Shown here one piece after another: positions 31,466 to 45,888 of a stretch of DNA of 48,198 nucleotides. Origin of the DNA: Streptomyces sp. ISL-66 (GTDB taxonomy: Bacteria > Actinomycetota > Actinomycetes > Streptomycetales > Streptomycetaceae). The stretch spans positions 1 through 48,198 of the forward strand of contig NZ_JAGGOW010000155.1 of NCBI RefSeq assembly GCF_018614135.1, given 5' to 3'. Positions within the stretch are counted from its first letter, which is position 1, and each line of letters starts with the position of its first letter. The notes beneath the pieces are model-generated. The model ran no database searches. It worked only from the letters and a program-made list of their open reading frames with translations, and was not told where the DNA came from. A program made the translations under genes and the position numbers.

Positions 31466-32314
31466 ATGACCGCCACCACCGCCACGACCGTCGCCAACCT
31501 CCGCGACCTCGGCGGCACCCCGCTCTCCGGCGGCCGCACGGTCCGCCCCGGCCTGGTCCTGCGCTCCGGCCAGCTCGACCGGCTCGACCTCGACGCCGAC
31601 CCGGCGGTGGCCGCGCTGGGCATCCGTACGGTCCTCGACTTCCGCACCGACACCGAGCGCGTCGACCACCCCGACCGTCTGCCGGCCGGCGCCCGGCTGC
31701 TGATAGCCGACGTCCTGGCCGACAAGATGAACGCCGACGGCGCGGGCGGTGCGTGCGGCGCAGGCGGCGCGCGCGGCGCCGACGCGGGCCCCGGGAAGAT
31801 CCCCGCCGCGCAGCTCAAGGACCTGCTGTCCGACCCGGTGGTCGCCGAGGAACACCTCGGCGGCGGCAAGGTCCAGGCGCTGTACGCCGGCGTCTACCGC
31901 TCGCTGGTGAGCTCCGGCTCGGCGCAGGCCGCGTACCTGCAGCTGCTCACCGAGCTCGCCGACCCGCAGGCGGGCCCGCTGCTCTTCCACTGCACGGCCG
32001 GCAAGGACCGTACGGGCTGGGGCGCCACCGTCGTCCTGTCGCTGCTCGGCGCGGACGACGAGACGCTGATGAGCGAGTACCTGTCGGTGAACCCGGCGGT
32101 GCGGATCGCCTTCGCCCCGATGATCGAGGGCTTCACGGCGGCCGGCGGCGACCCCGACCTCGCGCTCGCGCTGATCGGCGTCTACCCCTCGTACCTGAAG
32201 GCGGCGCTGGACGAGGTGAACACGCGCTACGGCTCGATGGAGAAGTACGTGCGCGAGGGGCTCGGCGTCCGCGACGAGACGGTCGAAGCGCTTCGCGCCC
32301 GGCTCATCGCCTGA
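31466..32314 (+). CDS. Tyrosine phosphatase (PTP, DSP-like/LipA family)
   Basis: A 282-aa cytosolic phosphatase. The signature HCTAGKDRTG gives catalytic Cys176 and Arg182. The N-terminal NLRDLGG and VLRSGQLDRL are typical of the actinobacterial tyrosine-phosphatase group related to MptpB, and the C-terminal part has YGSMEKYVREGLGV. The ATG at 31466 follows GGAG by 8 nt, although the frame is open 57 nt further upstream. A low-complexity Gly/Ala insert lies at about residues 93-110 (GAGGACGAGGARGADAGPG). Substrate unknown. Confidence 0.9.
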   Translation: MTATTATTVANLRDLGGTPLSGGRTVRPGLVLRSGQLDRLDLDADPAVAALGIRTVLDFRTDTERVDHPDRLPAGARLLIADVLADKMNADGAGGACGAGGARGADAGPGKIPAAQLKDLLSDPVVAEEHLGGGKVQALYAGVYRSLVSSGSAQAAYLQLLTELADPQAGPLLFHCTAGKDRTGWGATVVLSLLGADDETLMSEYLSVNPAVRIAFAPMIEGFTAAGGDPDLALALIGVYPSYLKAALDEVNTRYGSMEKYVREGLGVRDETVEALRARLIA

Positions 32315-32387
32315 GCGGTGGCCGGATCAGCCGAACGCGTGCGCTGGCGACGGGTGACCATCGGACCATTCGCTCGTTCTGCTGAAC

Positions 32388-34313
32388 GTGACTGCGCCGG
32401 ATACCGCCACCCGCCCCCTTTCCCCCGATGTCGAGCAGGCCGAGGCCGCCATCGTCGAGCACTATCCGCGGCTGGTGCGGCTCGCCTACCTGGTGCTGCC
32501 GCCCTCCCTCGGCCGCAACCGCCGGGTGCTCACCGCGCACTCGCTGGCCCAGCGCGCCCTGCCGCGCGGCCGCCGGGACGGGGCGGCCGCCCAGGCCGCG
32601 GTGCAGGGCGGGGTCCCCGGGCAGCGCGGCGGGGCGGGCCCCGAGTCCGGGTACGCCTACGTACGCCTGCGCGTGCTGCGGTCCGCCCTGGAGGCCGGGA
32701 TCCCGCTGACGTTCCGCGCACTGCCCCGGCGGGCGCAACTGCCGCCGCTGCTCCCCCAGGTGTGGGGGCTGCGACTGTTCCCGCGCTCGGGCGGCGCCGA
32801 GGAGCTGGCCCTCGACCAGTGGCTGGCCACCCTCGACGGGCCGGGCCGGGCAGCCTGCGTCCTGCGCGCGCTGGAGCGGCTGCCCGAGCCGGAGGTGCTG
32901 CGGGTCCTGACGGAAGCCGGGGTCGCGAATCCGGCCGCCGCCGTCGCGGAGTCCGGCGATCCGGCGACCGACGAGCTGTTCTCCTCCCCCGAGTTCGACC
33001 CGTGCGTGCTCCAGGCCCGGCCCACGGACCTGCTGCGCCGCCGCCGGCTGGTGCGGGCCGGGATCGCCGCCGGGGCCGCCCTCCTGGTGTGCGGGGCGCT
33101 GCTCGCACTGCCCGGCGGGGGCTGGGGGGCCGACGGGGCGGCCGCCCCGCCGTACGCGAAGAACGCGGCGGCGGAGCAGGCCCTGGATCCCGGGCAGCTG
33201 GTCCGGGCCGACCCGGCCCTGTGGCGCACGTCCTCCCGTACCGACTACTCGGGCTGGCCCGCGCGCGGCGACCGGGTCGGCGACACCGCCCTGCTGCGGC
33301 GGGCGCTGGCCGTCTGGGCCCGGCCCGGCCGCTCGGTCGTCGTCTCGGCCACTCCCGGCACCCCGTCGGGACCGCCGATGGGCCCACCGCAGCTGCTGTT
33401 CGCCGGCACGGTCGACCAGGCCGTCGTGGTCCTGCTCTACGACGGGCTCCGCGTGGCCCGGTACGCCGAACCGCGCTCCGGCACCGAGATCGCGGCCCTG
33501 GACTTCGCCCGGACCGACGGCGCCTCGGCGGACACGGCGACCGCTCTCGTCCTCAGCCGGGTCGACGGCAACGTCCGCTACCTGACGGCGCCGTGGGTGA
33601 CGGGTGCGGCGCTGCGGGACCTGCTGAAGCCCACCGGTGCCCCGGCCGAGCTGAAGCTGACGGCGGACGGAATGACCCCGCCGGTGCCGAGCCCGGCCCC
33701 GGAGGGCGCCTGCACCGGCTGGAACGCGCTGGCCCTGACCGGCGAGGGCGGGACCCGGCTGATCACCGATCTGGGCGAGCTGACCCCGGCCCGGCTGACG
33801 TCGGGCGCGCCGGGCGCCGAGCGGAACGTGACGGAGGGCGCGGAGCTGGGCGAGTGGTCGCGGATCGCGTGCCTGCTGCCGTCGGTGCGCTCGCACGGGG
33901 TGCGGACGGTCAACGCGTGGACGTACGCGAAGCAGCCGCTGCCCGAGGGCGACGGCACGGCGACCTGGCTGTGCACGCGGGCGGAGACCTGGCAGGGCAC
34001 GGCGGACCGGGTGCAGGCGCAGTTCCTGGCCCCGGGGGCGCCGCTGGCAGCGCAGGCGGCGAAGGCGGAGGGCTCGCCGGCGTGTGGTGCGCGGGAACCG
34101 CGGGTGCTGGCCGGGGTGCTCTGGAAGTCGAAGGCCGGGCAGTGGTACGTACTGGCGGCCGGCAGCGCGCAGTTCGCCTCGCTGACGGTGGGCGGCGGCC
34201 AGGTGAGCGGGGTCGCGGTGGGCAACCGGCTGGCAGTGAAGGCTCCGGCGGGGGCGCAGGTGGAGCTGTCGGGCAAGCTGACGGACGGATCGAAGGCGGG
34301 CGTGCTGCGGTAG
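32388..34313 (+). CDS. Membrane-tethered ECF-sigma-like protein with extracytoplasmic domain
   Basis: A 641-aa protein of three parts. Residues about 15-60 read VEQAEAAIVEHYPRLVRLAYL, like sigma-70 region 2 of ECF factors. Residues about 140-185 (LDQWLATLDGPGRAACVLRA, then LPEPEVLRVLTEAGV) resemble region 4 in degenerate form. One membrane helix follows (about 222-244, AGIAAGAALLVCGALLAL), then about 395 residues outside, with no domain I recognise. The usual helix-turn-helix core is not convincing, so promoter recognition may be lost. No anti-sigma gene is next to it. The GTG at 32388 is taken as the start. The gene follows the phosphatase by 73 bp on the same strand. Confidence 0.72.
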   Translation: MTAPDTATRPLSPDVEQAEAAIVEHYPRLVRLAYLVLPPSLGRNRRVLTAHSLAQRALPRGRRDGAAAQAAVQGGVPGQRGGAGPESGYAYVRLRVLRSALEAGIPLTFRALPRRAQLPPLLPQVWGLRLFPRSGGAEELALDQWLATLDGPGRAACVLRALERLPEPEVLRVLTEAGVANPAAAVAESGDPATDELFSSPEFDPCVLQARPTDLLRRRRLVRAGIAAGAALLVCGALLALPGGGWGADGAAAPPYAKNAAAEQALDPGQLVRADPALWRTSSRTDYSGWPARGDRVGDTALLRRALAVWARPGRSVVVSATPGTPSGPPMGPPQLLFAGTVDQAVVVLLYDGLRVARYAEPRSGTEIAALDFARTDGASADTATALVLSRVDGNVRYLTAPWVTGAALRDLLKPTGAPAELKLTADGMTPPVPSPAPEGACTGWNALALTGEGGTRLITDLGELTPARLTSGAPGAERNVTEGAELGEWSRIACLLPSVRSHGVRTVNAWTYAKQPLPEGDGTATWLCTRAETWQGTADRVQAQFLAPGAPLAAQAAKAEGSPACGAREPRVLAGVLWKSKAGQWYVLAAGSAQFASLTVGGGQVSGVAVGNRLAVKAPAGAQVELSGKLTDGSKAGVLR

Positions 34314-34365
34314 AACTCCGCGCAGAGGGGTTTCCCTCGGCCTTACCCATCAGTACATTGACGGC

Positions 34366-35268
34366 ATGTCTAATACGCCGCCCGCGTCGCCCGCCCCCGT
34401 GGCGTCGGAACACATAGACCTCAACGCCCGGAACGTGTCCTTCGCCTGGGAGGACACCCCGCTCCACTGGCTGCCCGGCGACCCCTTCGCCAACCACACG
34501 ATCAACGTGCTGCACCTGCTGCTCCCGGCGGGCGAGCGCTGGTTCGTGCACGTCTACAAGCAGGTGCTCCCGTACATCACGGACGAGCGACTGCGCGCGG
34601 ACGTGATGGGGTTCATCGGCCAGGAGGCCATGCACGCGAGCGCGCACGACGACGTGCTCCCCCACCTCAAGCGGTTGGGCCTGGACCCGACGCCGTACAC
34701 GGCGCAGGTCGACTGGCTCTTCGAGAAGCTGCTCGGTGACCGGACGCTGCCGCCGGGCAGGGCGCGCAGGTGGTGGCTGATGGAGCGCGTGGCGATGATC
34801 GCGGCGATCGAGCACTACACCGCCTTCCTGGGCAACTGGGTGCTCAACGCCGAGGAGTTGGACCGGCGGGGCGCGGACCCGGTGATGCTGGACCTGCTGC
34901 GCTGGCACGGCGCGGAGGAGGTCGAACACCGGTCGGTGGCCTTCGACCTCTTCATGCACCTGGACGGCAGCTACCGGCGCCGGGCGCGGACGTGGGCCAC
35001 CGCCTTCACGGCGCTGGTCTTCCTGTGGCAGCGCGGATCGCGGTACTTCATGGAGCACGACCCCGAACTGCCGCCCGGCTCCAAGGCCTCGGTGGGCCAG
35101 TTCTACCGGGCGGGGCGCAAGGGCACCCTGCCCTCCACGGGCGCGATGCTGAAGTCGATCCCGACGTACCTGTCCCGCACCTACCACCCCTCCCAGGAGG
35201 GTTCCACGGCGCAGGCCGTCGCCTACCTGGCCTCCTCCCCCGGTGCCAACGGAGGTGTCCGCGCATGA
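34366..35268 (+). CDS. Predicted metal-dependent hydrolase (PF10118, ferritin-like)
   Basis: A 300-aa soluble protein of the PF10118 family. Acidic/His metal-ligand helices are visible: FIGQEAMHASAHDD, VAMIAAIEHYTAFLG and HGAEEVEHRSVAFD. This is a pattern like di-iron carboxylate proteins. The biochemical activity is not established for the family. The gene overlaps the next gene by ATGA (35265-35268), an NAD/flavin/2Fe-2S reductase. This suggests it is an oxygenase or hydroxylase supplied with electrons rather than a hydrolase (inference). The ATG start at 34366 has a TACATT promoter-like box about 12 nt before it and no Shine-Dalgarno. Confidence 0.85.
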   Translation: MSNTPPASPAPVASEHIDLNARNVSFAWEDTPLHWLPGDPFANHTINVLHLLLPAGERWFVHVYKQVLPYITDERLRADVMGFIGQEAMHASAHDDVLPHLKRLGLDPTPYTAQVDWLFEKLLGDRTLPPGRARRWWLMERVAMIAAIEHYTAFLGNWVLNAEELDRRGADPVMLDLLRWHGAEEVEHRSVAFDLFMHLDGSYRRRARTWATAFTALVFLWQRGSRYFMEHDPELPPGSKASVGQFYRAGRKGTLPSTGAMLKSIPTYLSRTYHPSQEGSTAQAVAYLASSPGANGGVRA

Positions 35269-36320
35269 GGCGAAGCACGGCGGTGGCGGTCGGGGCGCTG
35301 GCGGGCGCGGCGTGGCTGGCGAAGCGGGCGGTCGGCAGGCGCATCGACGGCGGGTCGCCGCTCTGGCCGCTGCCGGCGCTGGAGAGCCCGGTCTCGGGGT
35401 ACTCGCCGCGCCGGTGGATACCGGCCCTGATCGTGTCCCGCACGGAGCCCGCGGACGGCGTCCTGTGCCTGACGGTGCAGTCGCCGGACCTCCCGGACTG
35501 GGCCCCGGGCGCACACGTGGACGTACAGCTCCCGTCGGGTCTGGTGCGCCAGTACTCCCTGTGCGGCGACCCTTCCGCGCGGGGCAGCTACACGATCGCG
35601 GTCCGGCTGGTCGAGGACGGCCGCGGCGGCTCGCGCGAGGCGCACGCCCAGCTGCTGGAGGGCGCGGAGCTCTCCCTCCGCCCGCCCCGCAACCGCTTCC
35701 CCCTCCTGCCGGCCCCCGCGTACGCCTTCGTGGCCGGCGGCATCGGCATCACCCCGGTCCTCCCGATGCTCCGGGCCGCCGAGGCCGCGGGCGCGACCTG
35801 GACCCTCCTGTACGGCGGCCGTTCGCGCGCCTCGATGCCCTTCCTGCCGGAACTCGCCGCCTACGGGGACCGGGTCACGGTCGTACCGCGGGACGAGGCC
35901 GGCCTCCCCGACCTCTCCCCGCTCTCGGCGACGGGCCCGGACACCCTGGTCTACTGCTGCGGCCCGGCCCCCCTGATGTCCGCGGTCGAGGCGGCGGCCC
36001 CGGCGGGCGTCCCGGTCCACTTGGAGCGCTTCGCCCCGGCGGCCTCGGGGAGCGGCGCGAAGCCCTTCACGGTGGAACTCCACCGCTCGGGCCGCCTCAT
36101 CGAGGTGGCGGCGACCGAATCCGCCCTCACCGCCGTCCGCCGCGAGCTCCCCAACACCCCGTACTCCTGCGAGCAGGGCTTCTGCGGCACCTGCCGACAC
36201 CGGGTCCTGTCGGGCGACATCGACCACCGCGACACCCTCCTCACGGACGGCGAACGCGAGGACTCGATGCTGCTGTGCGTCTCCCGCGCGGCCTCGGACC
36301 GCCTGGTCCTGGACCTGTAG
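35265..36320 (+). CDS. PDR/VanB-type ferredoxin-reductase oxidoreductase
   Basis: A 351-aa electron-transfer protein. A hydrophobic N-terminal segment (about 22 residues) may be a membrane anchor. It is followed by an FMN-binding domain (RQYSLCGDP), an NAD domain (GGIGITPVLPMLR) and a C-terminal plant-type [2Fe-2S] domain with Cys302, Cys307, Cys310 (CEQGFCGTC) and Cys338. This is the class IA oxygenase-reductase layout seen in phthalate dioxygenase reductase and vanillate demethylase reductase. The ATG at 35265 overlaps the stop of the upstream gene (ATGA) and has GGAGGTG upstream. Its partner is probably the PF10118 protein. Confidence 0.92.
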   Translation: MRRSTAVAVGALAGAAWLAKRAVGRRIDGGSPLWPLPALESPVSGYSPRRWIPALIVSRTEPADGVLCLTVQSPDLPDWAPGAHVDVQLPSGLVRQYSLCGDPSARGSYTIAVRLVEDGRGGSREAHAQLLEGAELSLRPPRNRFPLLPAPAYAFVAGGIGITPVLPMLRAAEAAGATWTLLYGGRSRASMPFLPELAAYGDRVTVVPRDEAGLPDLSPLSATGPDTLVYCCGPAPLMSAVEAAAPAGVPVHLERFAPAASGSGAKPFTVELHRSGRLIEVAATESALTAVRRELPNTPYSCEQGFCGTCRHRVLSGDIDHRDTLLTDGEREDSMLLCVSRAASDRLVLDL

Positions 36321-36389
36321 GCCGACCCCCCAACGGAACCGGCACCTCCGGGGCAACGGCCCCGGCAGGCGGCGAAGTAGGGTGTCCGC

Positions 36390-37118
36390 ATGACAACCGG
36401 GGTGCGGCGCAGGATGGGTGTCGAGGAGCGGCGGCAGCAGCTGATCGGGGTGGCGCTGGAGCTGTTCAGCCACCGGTCGCCCGATGACGTGTCCATCGAC
36501 GAGATCGCGGCGGCCGCGGGGATATCGCGGCCGCTGGTCTACCACTACTTCCCGGGCAAGCTCAGCCTGTACGAGGCCGCGCTGCGCCGGGCGGCGGACG
36601 AGCTCGCGCTGCGCTTCGTGGAGCCGCGGGAGGGTCCGCTCGGGGCGCGGCTGCTGCGGGTCATGGGGCGCTTCTTCGCCTTCGTCGACGACCACGGGCC
36701 GGGGTTCTCGGCGCTGATGCGGGGCGGGCCCGCGGTCGGCAGCAGCCGGGCCAACGCGATGATCGACGAGGTGCGCCAGGCGGCGTACGAGCAGATCCTC
36801 GCGCACCTGGGGGTCGACCAACAGGCCCCGCCGGCCCGGCTGGAGCTCGTGGTCCGCTCGTGGGTGTCCCTGGCCGAGTCGACCGCGCTGATCTGGCTGG
36901 ACGGGCGGCGGATCCCGCGCGCCGAGCTGGAACTGCAACTGGTGCACGATTTCGCGGCACTGGCCGCGGTGAGCGCCGCCTACGACGCGCAGATGGCGGG
37001 CATCCTCGTACGGATCCTCGTGGACGAGCCGGCCGACGGGCCGTTCGGGGAGCTGGTGGGGCGGCTCGTGGCCCTCGTACCGGCCTCGGTGAAGCCGGGC
37101 GTGCCCGCACAGCTCTGA
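36390..37118 (+). CDS. TetR/AcrR-family transcriptional regulator
   Basis: A 242-aa regulator. The N-terminal helix-turn-helix includes ALELFSHRSPDDVSIDEIAA and the recognition helix ISRPLVYHYFPGKLSLYEAAL. The C-terminal helical domain ends near SVKPGVPAQL. The ATG at 36390 has no strong Shine-Dalgarno. It follows the ferritin-like/reductase pair by 69 bp on the same strand and may regulate it. The ligand is unknown. Confidence 0.88.
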   Translation: MTTGVRRRMGVEERRQQLIGVALELFSHRSPDDVSIDEIAAAAGISRPLVYHYFPGKLSLYEAALRRAADELALRFVEPREGPLGARLLRVMGRFFAFVDDHGPGFSALMRGGPAVGSSRANAMIDEVRQAAYEQILAHLGVDQQAPPARLELVVRSWVSLAESTALIWLDGRRIPRAELELQLVHDFAALAAVSAAYDAQMAGILVRILVDEPADGPFGELVGRLVALVPASVKPGVPAQL

Positions 37119-37238
37119 GCGGCACCGAACGGTGCGGGGGCCGGGCCGGGGTGACCGGTGCCCGGCCGCGCCGGGCAGGCCCGTGCGAGCGCCGCCGGGC
37201 CGCCGATTCTTGATCAACTGCCGGGCCATAATGCCTGC

Positions 37239-37775
37239 ATGATCATTGACGACGGGATCTTGTTCCGGCAGGCGGAGGAGAAGGACACCGGCACACTGGT
37301 GGCCCTGTATGACCAGGCCGCCCGCTGGATGGTCCGCCAAGGGATCGAGCAGTGGAAGCCCGGGGAGAAGGACTCCGCGCACTTCGTCGAGAAGATGCGC
37401 CAGGGCGAGGTGTGGCTCGCGTCGGACGACGACGGCCACGCCGTCGGGGCGTACGAACTGTGGTGGTCCGACGAGGACGCCTGGGGCGTTCAGCCGCCCG
37501 TCGCCGGCTACGTCCACCGGCTCATGGTGGAACGCGAGAGCGCGCCCGTCGGGGCCGGCCGGCGGCTGCTCGAACATGCCGAGCGGCGCATCGCCAGGGC
37601 CGGTCTCGAACGGGCGCGGCTGGACTGCGTCTCCACCAACCCCCGGCTGCTCGCGTACTACCAGGGTGCGGGCTACCGGGTGGTCGGGGAGTTCCCCCAC
37701 AAGGAGGCCAAGGACGGGCGGGTGTACGGGGTGATCCTGCTGGAGAAGCGGCTCGACCGGCTCACGCTGGTGTGA
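37239..37775 (+). CDS. GNAT-family N-acetyltransferase
   Basis: A 178-aa acetyl-CoA-dependent transferase. The acetyl-CoA binding region is VHRLMVERESAPVGAGRRLLEHAE, quoted by its core ESAPVGAGRRLLE. The substrate-side strand is LDCVSTNPRLLAYYQGAGYRVVGE. The substrate is unknown. The ATG at 37239 has no Shine-Dalgarno; CATAAT ends six bases before it, so the mRNA may be leaderless. It is convergent with the amylopullulanase gene. Confidence 0.88.
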   Translation: MIIDDGILFRQAEEKDTGTLVALYDQAARWMVRQGIEQWKPGEKDSAHFVEKMRQGEVWLASDDDGHAVGAYELWWSDEDAWGVQPPVAGYVHRLMVERESAPVGAGRRLLEHAERRIARAGLERARLDCVSTNPRLLAYYQGAGYRVVGEFPHKEAKDGRVYGVILLEKRLDRLTLV

Positions 37776-37800
37776 GCCGCCCCCGGACCGGAATCAGCGC

Positions 37801-37839
37801 GGCGCGGACGGCCCGGCGCGGACGGCCCGGCGCGGGGCC
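37801..37839. repeat. 14-bp direct repeat, 2.7 copies
   Basis: GGCGCGGACGGCCC at 37801-37814 and 37815-37828, then a partial copy to 37839, lie between convergent GNAT and amylopullulanase genes. They may contribute to termination. Confidence 0.6.
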
Positions 37840-37861
37840 GCCCGGCCCGGCGGCCTCCGGC

Positions 37862-43351
<5,490 letters not shown>

Positions 43352-43391
43352 GGCGGGTCTCCTTGGGTGCGGGACGGGGGCGGACGGGAGG

Positions 43392-45170
43392 TCAGTTGCG
43401 CCAGGTGTCGGTCAGCGTGACCTTGCCGTTGGCGGGGACCGTGGCGGAGCGATTGGCTCCGCCCTCCCAGGTGACGTTCCCCGCGCCGTCCTTGCGGACG
43501 TACTTGTACGCGAAGACCGTGCCGGGCGGGAGCGGGACGTCGAGCTTCCAGACGGGGTAGGCGGCCGGGTCGAGCTTGAGGGCGCCGGCGGTGTTCCAGC
43601 CGCCGAGCTCGGTGCGGTCGCCCGTGACGTAGATGTCCTGGCCGAGGGAGGTGGTGGCGTTGACGGCGAAGGAGGCTCCGGACGTCGCGGTGGGGGTCGC
43701 GGTGGGCGTGGGTGTCGGGGTGGAGGTGTCGCCGCAGCTCCGGGCGCCCACGTGCAGGGCGACGGCGGTCCCGGCGCCGAGGGTGGCGCTGAACCGCCCG
43801 CCGGAGTCGACGGTGACCGCGCGGCCGCTCTGGACGTCGCAGTAGCCGCCCGCCGGGAGGGAGGTCTGGAACGTCCGGGTCAGCGCCGAGGCCTCGTGGT
43901 TGATCGCCACGTACGCCTTGGCTCCCCGCCCGAAGGCGATCTGGTCGCCGCCGTTGTCCCACCAGTCGGTGACGGCCTGCCCGCGCGCGGCGTTGCGGAA
44001 GGCGACCATCGAGGAGATCTCGCGCCAGGAGTGCTGGCACTTCCAGCCGTCGGCATAACAGGCGTTGACCTTCCCGCCGTTGGGCGGGCCCGCGTCGCGG
44101 TCCGTCCACTCGTAGCCGGAGTGCACGTCCGGGGAGCCGTAGGGCCAGGCCAGCATGAAGACGCTGGCGAGGGTGTAGGAGGAGCCGTCCTTGTAGTTGA
44201 GGGTGTCGCCCCCGCGCTCGGTGTCGTGGTTGTCGACGAAGACGGCCGACTGCGCGCTCGGCATGTAGCCCCAGGCTTCGCCGAAGTTCTTCAGGTAGGA
44301 GAGGTTCTCGCTCTGGAAGACCCGCTTGAGGTCGCGGCCGTAGCGGAACTCCTGCACGTCGCCGTTGCCGAGGTACTCGGCCGGCGAGACGGCCTCGCCG
44401 GCCCCGTGGATCGCCTCCTGCTTCCAGTAGGCGCCCGGGTTCGTGAGCCGGGACTTGATGTTGGCGAGGTCGGCGGCGGGCATGTGCTTGGCGGCGTCGA
44501 TCCGGAAGCCGTCGACGCCGAGGGTGAGGAGGTCGTTGAGGTAGCCGGCGATCCGGCCGCGCACGTAGTCCTCGCCGGTGTCGAGGTCGGCGAGCTGGAC
44601 GAGCTCGCAGTTCTGGACGTTGGCGCGGTCGGTGTAGGTGGAGATCGCCGCCCGGCAGTCGTCCATGTCGGCGCCGGAGTACAGGCCCGGGTAGTTGTAC
44701 TTCGTGTACGAAGTACCGCCGGTTCCGGTCCCGTCGGACGCCGCCATGTGGTTGACGACGGAGTCGGCGACGACCTTCACCCCGGCCGCGTGACAGGCGT
44801 CGACCATCGCCTTGAAGGCCGTACGGTCACCGAGCCGCCCGGCGATCTTGTAGCTGACGGGCTGGTACGAGGTCCACCACTGGGCGCCCTGGATGTGCTC
44901 CTGCGGCGGCGAGACCTGGACGTACCCGTACCCGGAGGGCCCGAGGCTGTCTCCGCACGCCTTGGCCACGGAGTCGAACCGCCACTCGAACATGACGGCG
45001 GTGACGTCCCTGTCCCCGGGCGTGGCTGCGAATGCCTGCGGGGCGGGGCCGGCGACACCGACGGCCAGGGCGAGGGCGGCGGTCAGGGCGACGGCGGCGG
45101 TGGCGGTGGCGGTGGCGGATACGGGAAGCAGCGCGGCGGCGGCTCTGGCGACGCGAGCGGGACTGAGCAT
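43392..45170 (-). CDS. Secreted alpha-amylase with C-terminal CBM20
   Basis: A 592-aa extracellular endo-alpha-1,4-glucanase. The signal peptide spans about residues 1-45 (hydrophobic, Ala/Thr rich, ending AFAA before TPGDRDVTAVMFEW). The GH13 domain carries Asp225 (DGFRIDAAKH), Glu259 (GAGEAV) and Asp316 (FVDNHDTERGG). A Ser/Thr/Pro linker (TSTPTPTPTATPTAT) leads to a C-terminal CBM20 starch-binding domain (FAVNATTSLGQDIYVTG, with WNTAGALKLDP and WEGGANRSATVP). The layout matches known Streptomyces alpha-amylases. The ATG at 45170 follows AGGAGG by about 6 nt. A symmetric operator lies about 95-120 bp upstream, where MalR would act. Confidence 0.97.
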   Translation of the reverse strand: MLSPARVARAAAALLPVSATATATAAVALTAALALAVGVAGPAPQAFAATPGDRDVTAVMFEWRFDSVAKACGDSLGPSGYGYVQVSPPQEHIQGAQWWTSYQPVSYKIAGRLGDRTAFKAMVDACHAAGVKVVADSVVNHMAASDGTGTGGTSYTKYNYPGLYSGADMDDCRAAISTYTDRANVQNCELVQLADLDTGEDYVRGRIAGYLNDLLTLGVDGFRIDAAKHMPAADLANIKSRLTNPGAYWKQEAIHGAGEAVSPAEYLGNGDVQEFRYGRDLKRVFQSENLSYLKNFGEAWGYMPSAQSAVFVDNHDTERGGDTLNYKDGSSYTLASVFMLAWPYGSPDVHSGYEWTDRDAGPPNGGKVNACYADGWKCQHSWREISSMVAFRNAARGQAVTDWWDNGGDQIAFGRGAKAYVAINHEASALTRTFQTSLPAGGYCDVQSGRAVTVDSGGRFSATLGAGTAVALHVGARSCGDTSTPTPTPTATPTATSGASFAVNATTSLGQDIYVTGDRTELGGWNTAGALKLDPAAYPVWKLDVPLPPGTVFAYKYVRKDGAGNVTWEGGANRSATVPANGKVTLTDTWRN

Positions 45171-45263
45171 GCGGCGTTCCTCCTGGCGGAGAGGCACTCG
45201 ACCGGGGGGGGTGGGGTGGGCCGAGTTGGGGATTGCAGCGACCGTAGGTGCCCGGAGGGAGGG

Positions 45264-45291
45264 CTGCAAGACTTTGCGCAAGAGATTGCAG
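45264..45291. promoter_or_regulatory. 28-bp symmetric operator upstream of the alpha-amylase gene
   Basis: CTGCAA, four bases, TTGCGCAA, four bases, TTGCAG form an exactly symmetric 28-bp element. A further ATTGCAG lies at 45232-45238. The TTGCA/TGCAA motifs recall operators described for the MalR/Reg1 repressor of Streptomyces amylase genes (from memory). A malR gene lies 2 kb away. Binding is not shown. Confidence 0.65.
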
Positions 45292-45297
45292 AATTGT

Positions 45298-45888
45298 TTC
45301 GGGGAGGGGTGGGGGGCTGGCGGGGGTGTTGACTGCGACTCGCGAGGCTGGGGCTTTCGCTGCGGCCTGGCGGGTGCGTTGACGGTCCCTGGGGGCGTCC
45401 CGGAAGTCCAGCGTCCTTCCGGGGCGGGCCGGTCCGTCAAGAGCGCTCCCTTCGGTCGCGTCGCTGCGCGATGGCCTTCGGCCCCTCTTGACTGACCGAC
45501 CCACCCCGGAACGCCACAAGCCTTCCGGGATCCCCCCGGGGGGATGGCCTGGGGGTGACAGACGGAGGCACGGCCGGATCACAGCCCTCAATGCCACGGT
45601 CCCGCCGGTCAGCCGCACCCCAGCCGCTCAGGACCCCCCCGCCTGCCCGGGGCCGGGGGCGCGGGACCCCCGGAACACCCACACGGGGCCCATCGAGGCC
45701 CCTTCCCGGCGCTCCGCCCGCCAACCCGCACAACAGGACGACAAGAGCACCGTCCCATGCCTTGAGGCGCGTCAGATCGCTACACAGTCGCTCTCGGCAT
45801 AGCGACTGACCGCCGTTAGGGGCGGGCTGGGCATCGGGACGGGTGGGTGTGCGGTAATGGAGGCGGATGGCGACGAGGGGGCTGGGCG
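45298..45888. other. 590-bp gene-free stretch with hairpins
   Basis: No credible gene. It holds an imperfect hairpin at 45431-45497, the 16-bp perfect palindrome ATCCCCCCGGGGGGAT at 45530-45545, and a small inverted repeat CAGTCGCT/AGCGACTG near 45784-45807. Any one may belong to the promoter of the DUF2867 gene or to insulation between transcription units. Confidence 0.6.
45431..45497. repeat. Imperfect long hairpin, REP-like element
   Basis: GGTCCGTCAAGAG (45431-45443) pairs with CTCTTGACTGACC (45485-45497), one mismatch, around a GC-rich interior that itself contains short hairpins (CCTTCGG). It resembles palindromic elements seen between Streptomyces genes (from memory). Confidence 0.55.

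Noticed and set aside
37776..37861. CRISPR-like or other repeat array between GNAT and amylopullulanase
   Set aside because: Only 2.7 copies of a 14-bp direct repeat with no spacers; a simple tandem duplication.
45437..45809. Several short frames between the amylase and DUF2867 genes
   Set aside because: No ribosome site, no compositional coding signal, and they cross hairpins.
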